Source of the DNA: Dirofilaria immitis
Lineage: Eukaryota > Nematoda > Chromadorea > Rhabditida > Onchocercidae
Reading direction: 5' to 3'
DNA length: 64,000 nucleotides
Assembly: GCA_024305405.1 (NCBI GenBank)
Contig: JAKNDB010000107.1
Span: 4,510,501 to 4,574,500 of the forward strand
Below are positions 53,462 to 64,000 of the stretch, one piece after another. The position numbers and the translations under genes are program-made. The notes beneath the pieces are model-generated. The model did not search any database. It had not been told where the DNA came from and worked only from the letters and a program-made list of their open reading frames with translations. Every line of letters begins with the position of its first letter. Position 1 is the stretch's first letter.

Positions 53462-56400
53462 TTAAGAAGAAAGCTGGAAAGAGACATCAATTGGTATTGA
53501 TCGTGCCAACTGAACTATTTCCGATAATTTCACCACCATCCTAGCAGCTTGATCTAAGTCATCACATGCAAGCATGCGCAAATCAGCAGCTGCAATTAGC
53601 GCTTTCGCATCTTCAACACGAGTACCTAAAAAAAAAACTTTTTCCTGATTTATACGGTTCCCAGCTTATCTAGTAAATCATATCTGCTTTCAGTTTTGTT
53701 ACTTCAGTGATACTATTAATAGCAGCATCACTACATGTGTCTTCATCACTGCATTTTATTTCCATATCTATGAAGATTTTCATCATCTTTACTATATGGT
53801 TAACCTATCCAACAAATTAAGCGGTTTTATGATTAATGTAATGTGAAATCGTTAAATGTACTATTGTAAATCATTTTGTTAGCACCGTCTCATAATGCAT
53901 CTTTCGATAATCTTTTCTTTATAAGTCATCGTTTACATGTGAAGAGAAAATAAATCTTCGAATAAGTGGAACATATGCCATAACGTATATGAATGTTAAA
54001 CTTTACATTTATTATCAAATGACTATCGTTCTAAGCTTGATAAATATAAGTTAGGATAAATGTAAAATATGTCACTGATGTGCAGAATAAAAGAGACGAA
54101 CAAAATCAATAAAAGGCGAAATGTATCCTAAAATTGAGAAAAGAGACTTGATAAAAATTTCCATTCAAAAGATTTGTTTCCACAATTAAAAAGCAGAAAA
54201 AAAAAGAACGGAGTAAAAATTAACCTTGCAGGCGAATAACAACAGGAACTTTGAGCTGAAGCTCTTTAACAGCATTGATTATACCTTGTGCAATAACATC
54301 ACAACGCATGATACCACCAAAAATATTTACAAGGATTGCATTAACCTGAAATAAAACAAAACAGACATTATAATAATGAAGTCATAATTTCTACTGGATT
54401 CTGATAAATTCAAATTTCGATCCCATTGAAAATTTTTGAAAAAGGGAATCAAAAATCGAAAATTTTGTTTTAATTTTCAGTCAGAAATTAAAAAAAACTT
54501 TCTACCTTGTCTTTATCAGCAGTGATAATCCGAAAAGCCTCAGTAGCTTGTTCGACGGTAGCGCTACCTCCAACGTCAAGAAAATTCGCAGGGTCACCAC
54601 CATGAAATTTAATAATATCCATAGTTGCCATCGCTAAGCCAGCTCCATTTACTTGAATTTGCATAATTCATAAAAACATGCAGTAAGCATGTCATAAGTA
54701 TCAAAAATTCTAGCAATTTTTTGGATGTGTTGCGTAAATTTTTAAAAAAACACTTTCAAATCATTTTAAGAAATCCGATATATTAAAATTACCCATACAA
54801 CCGATATTACCATCCAGTCGAATATAATTAAGATCAGCTTTTGCTGCACGCAATTCCAGAGGATCTTGCTGCTGTTTATCTTCCATATCAAATAATTCTT
54901 TCTGCCGATAACTTGCATTTGAATCAACATTCAGTTTACAATCCAAACAATAGACTGCAAGAAAATAAAAGAAATTTAAGAAATTTTCCAATAAATTTAT
55001 TGGCAATAAATTTCAGAAAATGAAAAGCAAAGTTCTAGATCACTAATATCAATTTGATTCATTGAAGTATGACCAAAGCAAACTAAACGTCAACACTCTT
55101 AATACAACAAACAATAATTGGAATGCAAATATCTTAGTAGAATTTTTAACGCTAAACTTCAGCATTAGATATATAGACAAATTATTTTTCCTCTAAACTT
55201 TGAATAGTTACTCAGATAATTTAACTATCCACTTAATAAATCATTTTGAAAGATATAGATAATGATAATGCAAATAACTCAATGGGCAACATCATAGTGA
55301 AAGCCCAAAAGATTATTGGAAATCCAAAATTTATTAAAACCAACGGTTCCCATTGATATCCTCGGCCATTGGATTGATTTCAATAAGTGTTGCATCATAT
55401 TTAATGAATAAATTGTATAACTTCTTAAAAATATCCGCTGCTTGCATTTTGAGGTCATCCTGAAAATTTACTCATTGCAGCCGCATTAAACTAGAACTAT
55501 CTCAAGAATGATATAATTTAAGTAGCTCACTCCACTTCATGAAATATTTCCTGATTTTACATCAATATCATAAATATAAAAACTGTTTATAGCGACTGAA
55601 ATATCGACAAAAACTTTCGGTGTAGCAGTTGTATCTGTAAACTGTGTATTTAAAAGGCTTGTAGTCACTAATAAAAATTAGGCAAAGTTGACTTTCTACT
55701 GTGATATGTTTATAAAAAAATACTATAACATAATATGCTGGGGTCTTCTCGAATTGAGAAATTTTTTGCAATATTGGCGAAAGAATGGAAATAATCAGCA
55801 TCAGAGTTTTTGCTCAAATACAAAAAAAAATTGTATAGAATTACTTTCCGGTTTATTGATGGATTCCTTCGTTCCGATTATGTATAAGTTAAAGAAAAGA
55901 AATATTCCTTTAATCTTTAGCTTTGAAAATATAGAAAAAAACCTTGAAACCCATACGATCAGCCATTGACATAGCTTCTGCACTTTTCATCCCTTCGAAT
56001 ATATCGATTGGACACTTGACGATAGCGTTAGGATATTTGGCAGCTACTTCTTCAATATTAACACCACCTTTCGATGAGCCTATAGCTATTGGACCCTACA
56101 ATAATACATACTTTGATCAGAGAAAGGAGAAAACAATTACCAAAAATAAGAAGATATGTACAAAGAAAAAGGAAATATATTTCGAAAAAGGAAAAATATA
56201 TGAAAATTAAATTAAAAATTATATGTGCAATCAAAACCAAAAAGAGCTCAAAGTATAAAGTGAATTAAAGAGAAAAAGAGAAAAAGAAATCAAACTTGCA
56301 TTTAGAAAATGCAACTCTATAATACTAACTCACTCCGGTATGTCGATCCATTGTGATGGAAAAATAAAATTCTCGCCGTGTAAATAGTCGCTTGCAAATC

Positions 56401-57332
56401 ATCACTTCATCACAAAGCTTACCGTGCGCACCTGTTTGTTTGGTGAAAATTTTCGATCCCAGCATCATTGAAGCTTTCTCACGTGCTTCCTCAGGACTAG
56501 AAAATTTCGCATGAATAACAAACAATAAGCTTGATGAGACTTTTTTGTCTCTTTCTTATTTTCATATAAAAAGAAATTAAAAAGAACTTACGAAAAGACG
56601 AGCTGTACTCCACCTTCCAAGCCTGATTCAAAATATCCCTTTCCTCGTCCACCAGTCAATACTTGAGCTTTTACGACAAGATCTTTACCACCTGCAATAG
56701 TATATGGAAGAACTGAATAACGACATAAAATTGACAGTATTTAAAATCGTAAAAATTCATTTTAATACCTATTCAGTATAATTTCAATATAGTATAAGAA
56801 ACAACTCATCGAAGTAGCCTTAATAAGCTCTATAACAAAATTTTAAGTTTTGAATATTATAAACTCACCAATTTTTCGAGCTTCTTCGTATAATTCGTTA
56901 GCACTTCGGGAAACACCAAACGGTGCAACAGGTATGCTAGCTTGTTTAAGCAGTGATATACCTTGATGCTCTTTAAGACTTAGCCTGCGTATAGTGGGTA
57001 GCAAAGCCTGTAGGGAATAACAAAGATGATTAAAATAAAATCTAAGGAGACATTTTCATAGTCTATCATTATCATATTATTCAACTGTCTAAAAGTCACA
57101 CTTATTCCTTTTTTTAATCTATTTGAGATCTATTTGAGGATTTTAAGGAATTTTTGCACGACCGATTAATCTTTACAAGTAAACTTCTGCATAATTATGA
57201 TAAGTCTCCAAGATTCATCATTTTACGCTAAACAGTTAATCTATGAATTTTTTAATTGAATATTTTATGAAAATATATGAAAATAAAAACCTTGCACGTT
57301 TTCAAAAATAATTTCTGATCTCGATGCAACAT
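53462..57332 (-). CDS. SUCLA2: Succinyl-CoA ligase (ADP-forming) beta subunit, mitochondrial
   Basis: With the alpha subunit this enzyme converts succinyl-CoA, ADP and phosphate to succinate, CoA and ATP in the TCA cycle. Ten minus-strand exons: 57332-57291, 57007-56869, 56691-56592, 56496-56334, 56095-55943, 55459-55345, 54954-54793, 54651-54506, 54345-54225 and 53625-53462; 434 residues with every phase matching. The ATP-grasp part has [35 protein letters not shown] and a Mg-site-like [15 protein letters not shown]. The ligase domain has [51 protein letters not shown] and [16 protein letters not shown]. The tail [20 protein letters not shown] matches SUCLA2, not GTP-specific SUCLG2. The first exon ([14 protein letters not shown]) is proposed from phase and position and is the weakest part. 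Exon 54651-54506 uses an ATTCAAG acceptor. Confidence 0.94.
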
Positions 57333-57754
57333 TTTTCAAATTATCAGTGACAAAGTTGTTGTGAGCGGAGATGAAAATTAATCTGAAAAAATGAACAGAT
57401 CATTCAATTTGAATCAATGAGTATATTAATATAAGTAGAAAAAAGTCACTTCTGTTGAATAAAAGATGAATAACAAAATTATCAATCAGGGACTAATTTC
57501 AATAATTTTTTGAAATTAAGAGTCATAGAAGAACAAATCAGATCAAACCACAATTAATATTATTAATTAGAAGAAAAATACAATAGCCACTATAAAATAT
57601 TTGTACCAAATTATTAAATTTACCTAATTAATAGAATTCCTCCTTTTTCTGTTTAATTAGCCAAGTTTTATATTCAAATATATAACAACTTTTTGTACAA
57701 ATAAGTATGATGATCATATCGTATGTCAGCCAAATAAATCAGTCCTACGCAAGA

Positions 57755-57827
57755 AATAAGCAATTGATTTACAGTACCGTAAAGCAATTACATAAGCAAT
57801 TGATTTATGGTACCGTAAAGCAATTAC
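57755..57827 (+). repeat. Two-copy tandem repeat, 36-37 bp
   Basis: Units 57755-57791 and 57792-57827 share ATAAGCAATTGATTTA then a variable CA/TG dinucleotide, then GTACCGTAAAGCAATTAC. Two substitutions separate the copies. Confidence 0.9.
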
Positions 57828-58194
57828 GAGATATATATCCTCTCCAAGTAATACATTAATTTACGCACCAACCAGATAAATCATGCAACATATATTGCAA
57901 AATATCCTTTTGCTTGCATCAGTTTATGTAACGCATTTCTCGATCTCCACGATGCAATATATGCTTCCCAAATTGAATACTGAAATATATGTGCGATCTA
58001 TAAATTCTAAAATTATCAAGAAAATGAAGATATTATAGTAACAAACAACAATATACAATTTGTAATAATTACGATAAGAAAACAACGGCAATAATGACAG
58101 TAATAATAACAATGACAATTGCGACAGCAATAATAATAATAGCAGCAATAATAACGACAATAAAAACAGCAAATAGCAATTACAACAGTAGTAG

Positions 58195-58298
<104 letters not shown>

Positions 58299-61200
58299 CA
58301 TTAAATTTTTATCATTTTGTGTGAATAAGATTTTCCTCATTGTGAGGAAAATAAACTTTAAAAATTGATAATATCCATAAAAGGATTTTTAAATTAATTA
58401 GCTCGAATTATTATATCAATTTTACCAATATAGCATATCAGATAATAATTATAAGTTAAGAAATATATATTAAAAAGATGATGATAAGCTGCTTGAAGAC
58501 GGATTACTTAAACTGTGATTGTATGATTAATTGAATTACGACATCGTGACAAGAAAACAAATGATAATTTGATTAGATTTAATTCTTTACACGTTAGATT
58601 TAGTTTAATGTATAACAACTCAATTACCATATCATGATTTCATTATACGTCAAACATCACTTCATTTATTACACATAGCAATTCGATTTAGCAAAATTTA
58701 AATCTATGACGATAACAAGTTAACTTTCTTCAGCATTAATTTATCAAAAATTTACTGAATCTGTTATATTCTTATTTTATGCAAAAGCTAAAATGTTACT
58801 GTTTTCCGGATTCAAAATTATATATCTTGGTAGATTGATCAAATAATATGGAAAGGATCTGACGAAATATTAAGTAGATTGGAAATAACAAAGAAATAAT
58901 AATTAGGAAATTGATAACAAGTGAAGGTAAAATGGCAAGCTGATTCTTCCCGGAAATAAATTGGAATAATTCATTGCGGTTATTATTGACTTATAACAAA
59001 CGCGAAGTTGATCAAAAAGTTTTTTTAAATTATAAAAACTGGTATCGATTAATAAACATTGAAACAGATTTTAATTAACGCGAAATTAACTGAACATGAT
59101 ACTTCATTTCCAACTTTTTTTCTTTGCTTATTTAATATATGACATTTATCATTTATTTATTAAGATAATATTTTTTGTTTATTAGTTAGACAAATTTCCC
59201 ATTTATTTATTAGAAAAATATTTGTTCTTCCATATTTATTAATCACTTATTGTAAAATGAATTAATTAATTTTCTCACTTTCTCTTATTACCCAGATAAA
59301 AGCGAACAAGGTGGTTGTTAATTTGCAATTCTATTGCTTGTAAAAATATTTATTACAATAAAATTTTCAAATTTCCATTTACACTGTTTATTTCTTTAAT
59401 AATTCATTCTTATTAAATTATTATCCAAACTTTTATATTTCTGATCTTTTAAACATTTATCATATTTATTATAAATTAAATATTTTATAATAAAAATATA
59501 TCGAGATAACCAGGACATTTTTGCATTATATAAATATTTTGCTATAAATAAATTATTTCATTAATGCAAAATTCTTTTGATTCGTGTTCTTAAAACAGTT
59601 AAATCATCTCTTTATTATTAATCTTATAATCACATAAATTGCTTGAAATAATGCAATCATCTCTTCAAATATCAATCATTGAATTATGTGAAAAAAAAGT
59701 TAAAATATTAATTTACAGAAATATTTTTTATAAGACCATTCAAAAATATATTTTCTTAGCAATATTCGATGCTTAAGATAAGATCATATCAACGAATCTG
59801 ATTAAAGCAACGAGCGCGATCAAAAATCGAAAAAAATCATAAAACTTCTGAACAACGTAAAGGAATGTGATTTAACATGACCAGATCGTCACCTATAGAT
59901 TAAACATTGCCAAGTCATTACTTCTCCACTATCTCCTATTAAAAAAATACATTAATGATTTCAAATTAACACTTCAATGTTTATACTATTTCTGAATAAC
60001 TGTTACGCAGAATAACTTTTATCGATTGTATAGGTTGATAACAACTGCTTTCAATATCACTCGAAAATTGCATTATGCGTTATTCTTCTTGATTATTAAT
60101 AGTAGGAATATTTTTTTGTTATTGATAGCGGGAATACTAGGAATTCGTTGATAAGGATAAATGAAATCAATAAGAGTTATAGTTTAAAGTACTGATGATT
60201 ACGATAGACCAAAAATTGATTTTTAATTTGGAAAATATTGCTAATTTCCAAAAATTTAAATTATCATGTTGAAAGATTTGATAATACAATAGATAATTAG
60301 CACTGGAAAGATTTATAATATTTTAGCCCTTTTACATAATTAGGATGGATGTTGGTTAAAGCAATGATTTCGTCATTTTACAAATATAAATCAAATCAAA
60401 ATTTTATATAACGAAATCACCTGATTACATCGATATTTTCATAATAAAAAATATTTCGCTTCTCATGATTTATTTATATTACGAAATATTTCAGAACATT
60501 TCCTATAGTAATTTTTGATTACCTTCATGGACAATAATTATTGAGGAAGTTTTTATTTTTCGATAGAGGAATTGTTTGATTGATATGGATTATGAGATAA
60601 TTATTTGCATATCGGTAAAAAGTGAAAGAATGAAATGTTTTTTTGCTGATTATTTGAAATTAAAAACTGATAGAGCTTGGTGAAGGATTGAAAAAGAGTG
60701 TTGAATCAAACTACTCATCAAGTTACACACAAAATTAATTTAAGTTTAACATAAATAGATCATTAATTATCATACTAGAATTACAGGCAAATGTTAGTGA
60801 TTATTTAGATTATGCTTATCTTCCCTTTAATTCTTTTCATTTTAATTTTAATTCCAGTTTTATTGAGATCATACAGAATTGAATTTTAATATTAAATGTA
60901 TAAAATTTTGATTGTTTCAATTTTTTTTTAGAAATATCTTTTCAATGGAATGAATGTTATGGCTTATATAAACAAAATAATAAATACATTGCAAAATATA
61001 TGGTATCCAAAATTTTCTAACATCATCATCATAGCTTGAAACCATTGGACAATGTCAATTACAAAATCGAAAAAATACGAAATCAAAAATGAAATTAATT
61101 TTATCATTCAAATGCTTATATAATTTTAAGTACAAATATACTCTTTGATTCAAGGAATTCATATCTAAAATAATCAAAATTGAATTTATATGCTCATTTC

Positions 61201-62740
61201 CTTTCTTGATTCATTCCTTCAAAGAATAATGATATAAGAACGAATAATTTTCAAGTATCTTTTATCACTTATCTGTAATGTTAATTATGATTTGTGAAAA
61301 AATGATTAAATTTAAAACTTGAATATATTGTTTTATATTTCGCAATTAATATAAGTTTGTGTATTAATTGATAATTTCGCTTATATATTTCACATCTATA
61401 AATAATTACTCTAGAAGAAAACTAAGAGATGCAGGTAAAATCACAAATTATATTAGCAAGCAATTATTGTTATATTCGATTACATATTCGTCTAATTAGT
61501 AGGATTATTTAAAATATGCGGAAATTAAAAATCAGTATAAAATAACTGAAAGGTAGGTTATATGTGTTTAAAGGTTGATATCAATTAGAACCACATCATT
61601 TGTTAAAAAGCATTATTAACAAATAAATCTGGCATTTTTACAACTATTATTTATAAGCAAATATAATAATTCGTTGATTAATTCACTGATATAGAAAAGT
61701 TGTACTATCTTTCTTTTAAAAAAAAATATAATTTTTTTGCTATTATTATTTAGCCTTAGAAATCTTATTATTTCTTAATATTTTCACTGGTCAAGGCGAT
61801 TAATTAATTCAGCTCAATCGACTAATTAATCAGCCAACTAATTAATTAGCCAGCCCAACTAGACTTTCAAACTCCTCACCGTATTATTACCATCTAAATA
61901 ATTCCAATGTTTTATTCAAACCGGTATAACGTGACACATAGATACTTTACGGTTGCCCGTCTTTTTCGGAGAAGGCACACTTAAAACAAGTTTTCTCTTC
62001 TATTGTAATTTATTGTTGTGTAGAGATGGCGTGAACTTATTGATTACTTGTAATCATTAAGTGAATCGTTATAATCATTAGTTGATTAGTTGTAATCATG
62101 AAAAAAGTAGTTGAAAGCAATTAGACGAATCATTAATGAATGAATTATTGGTAGAATTACTTGACAGTTAAAAAAGACTCGCAAAATAGAAAATCAAAGT
62201 ATCTGTAATGTCATATCACAATATCGGATATTAAAGTTTTATATGAAACTGCAGAAGCTAACATTTTGCTTATAAAAACAATATCTATAAAAATGACAAA
62301 GTCATGTTTTACGTTTGATATGAATAAAATATATCATTTAACACACGCGTGTGCACGTTACTTTATATACTTTATACACTAAACTGTATAATAAATATAT
62401 CCTACATCATTGTTATAAAAAAATAAGATAATATCATAAAATTCTATGATAATAGAGTCTTATTGTATAAATTCATTGTAGTAGGTTGTTCATGATGCGA
62501 TGATATAACAAGATTTAGTAAATCGTAATAATATATCATAAAATGGCATAGTTATTGTGCTACAATTTTTTAAAGATTATTTTCGGAGTTTATTGCGATT
62601 ATTACAGTATTAGATATATTAAATTTTACCAATATCAGATTAACTTCTGTGATAAAATCAAATATCATAGGGAAGTGGCATAATAAGATGTATTGCTGAT
62701 TGTTTAACTGTATGAAGTAAATTAACCTGACAAAATAAAA

Positions 62741-62748
62741 AATTTCAG
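62741..62748 (+). promoter_or_regulatory. Probable spliced-leader acceptor (septin)
   Basis: AATTTCAG lies 40 bases before the septin ATG, with no upstream coding exon seen. It may be either a trans-splice site or the end of a 5' UTR intron. Confidence 0.4.
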
Positions 62749-62788
62749 GAAGACAGTCGTTTATTTCTGCTTATGTATAAGTACAACG

Positions 62789-63715
62789 ATGCAAATTGAC
62801 ATGAATGGTTCAAATTTGTCAGAGAAATCATTGAATGGTTCAAAATTAAAAGATGCCCACAGTTATGTTGGGTTTGCTAATTTTCCTAACCAGGTATTTC
62901 GACGGGCTATCAAAAATGGCTTCGAATTTACGTTAATGGTTGTTGGTAATGTTTTAATTCACTCTATTAAATTTAAAATGAAGATTTCTAAGCATTCATT
63001 CGAAAGGATTAATCGGAATTGATCATTTATTTAGTAACAATGTTTCTCTTTATTTACACTCAGAAAATTGTAAACGAAAATAAATTTAATTGTATCTATT
63101 ACGTTATTTTCCATTTTATATGAAATATGATGTGAAATTGAAATCATTATTGATTGTTTATATATATATATATATATAGTTACATACTGGAATGTTACAA
63201 TCATTTATTTATTTGAGTCGTAGAGAATAAGCTGTTAAACATTTGTATCTACGGATCTATAAAGATACAAGTAAACTGCAAAATTGCTTGTTGTATTGCA
63301 AATGTTGGGTCGAATATATAAGATATATAATACTTCTTAATAATATATTCTTTATTTTCTTTTTATTATCCTTTGTTTCATGGCAGATTTAACTCTTGTA
63401 TTATTTGCATTATTCCGATCGTTAAATCACTCTATTGCTAGTCAATATCAGAAAACATTACTGATTGTTTTTGTCCTAAAGATGGTTTGTGAATGCATTA
63501 TTTTGCGTTATAGGTTGTTCTGGTCTTGGCAAATCCACATTCATCAATTCCTTATTTTGCACAGAAATTAATAATCCGGATACGGAAAAACAACACATTT
63601 CACCAACAGTACAAATTGAAGAGAAAATCGTACGTTTAGTGGAGAACGGTGTAACTTTAAATCTTACATTGGTAGACTGTCCAGGTTTCGGTGATGCTGT
63701 TGATAACAGCAAATG
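62789..63715 (+). CDS. Septin GTPase, 5' part (partial)
   Basis: Septins are filament-forming GTPases of the cytokinetic furrow and cell cortex. Two exons are visible, 62789-62945 and 63514-63715, giving about 119 residues; the second ends at a GTCAGT donor inside the codon for Trp, and the next exon is beyond the right end. After a short Ser/Asn-rich start comes [20 protein letters not shown] then EFTLMVV, typical of SEPT2/SEPT7-type septins. The P-loop at residues 53-60 is GCSGLGKS instead of the usual GESGLGKS. G3 is [12 protein letters not shown] where most septins have [11 protein letters not shown]. This fits the UNC-59-like branch better than the UNC-61/SEPT6 branch, but branch assignment from the N-terminus alone is tentative. 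No frame break is seen. Confidence 0.88.
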
Positions 63716-64000
63716 GTCAGTGATTATTTTATCCTAGGAAATTCAAACTGTATATCATATTTATAATTGCTAAACTCACTGTTGTCGTTCTTACTCAAAT
63801 TCATACTTATGGTTGTAATATCCATTACTGCAAAATTTAAAATAAAGAAAAATAGTTTCTATATTTGAATTTTTTGTATAAGATCTGTTTGATATCTCGA
63901 AAAAAGATTGTAACATTGAAAGATATGTATGCATCATAGACCAAAATAGAATCAAATATTAAACTTGAAGATGAATATTGATTTGCACTGTAATAAATCA
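63716..64000 (+). other. Septin intron 2 (start)
   Basis: From the GTCAGT donor to the window edge the sequence is AT-rich and non-coding; the next septin exon is not in view. Confidence 0.6.

Noticed and set aside
55568..56240. Several overlapping open frames on both strands
   Set aside because: They lie in SUCLA2 introns or antisense to the exon 56095-55943.

Overview
The window reads as nuclear DNA of an intron-rich, very AT-rich nematode. A clade III (spirurid or filarial) worm fits best, but this is inference from gene structure and family resemblance; no database was searched. Support comes from small exons, TTTCAG-type acceptors directly upstream of several start codons (as expected for spliced-leader trans-splicing), orthologues of conserved animal genes, and a decayed nematode-like 18S rDNA fragment. 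Exon models were built by hand from splice motifs, phase continuity and recalled family sequences.

Layout. 0-1.8 kb: 5' part of INTS9 (minus; runs off the left end). 3.1-4.2 kb: MTRES1-like S4-domain mitochondrial protein (plus). 5.3-11.2 kb: NDC80 (minus, 19 exons). 12.6-15.5 kb: ZDHHC24-like palmitoyltransferase (plus). 17.3-19.0 kb: an unrecognised small three-exon gene (plus), then about 14.7 kb of AT-rich, microsatellite-bearing DNA with almost no coding signal. 33.7-39.6 kb: an anosmin-1/KAL-1-like fibronectin III protein (plus). 45.2-50.1 kb: M17 aminopeptidase of the NPEPL1/LAP-1 type (minus). About 50.9-51.5 kb: 18S rRNA pseudogene fragment (plus). 53.5-57.3 kb: SUCLA2, ADP-forming succinyl-CoA ligase beta (minus). 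62.8 kb to the right end: first two exons of a septin (plus).

The genes do not form a pathway. They are separate conserved functions: snRNA processing, mitochondrial translation/RNA and the TCA cycle, kinetochore, protein acylation, extracellular axon-guidance matrix, peptide hydrolysis and cytoskeleton. INTS9/MTRES1 and NDC80/ZDHHC24 are divergent pairs that probably share intergenic promoters.

The most notable global signal is a set of apparent one-base losses, nearly all in short homopolymers, that break otherwise clean exons in INTS9, NDC80, ZDHHC24, KAL-1 and the small unknown gene, while MTRES1, LAP-1 and SUCLA2 are intact. The simplest reading is homopolymer undercalling in a long-read assembly, not gene death. 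I found no convincing new system. The best candidates for something new are a pair of near-identical direct repeats in two introns of NDC80, a 31-bp hairpin next to direct repeats, an intronic echo of KAL-1 exon 1, a KAL-1 lacking its WAP domain but carrying a C-terminal membrane segment, and the small unknown gene.
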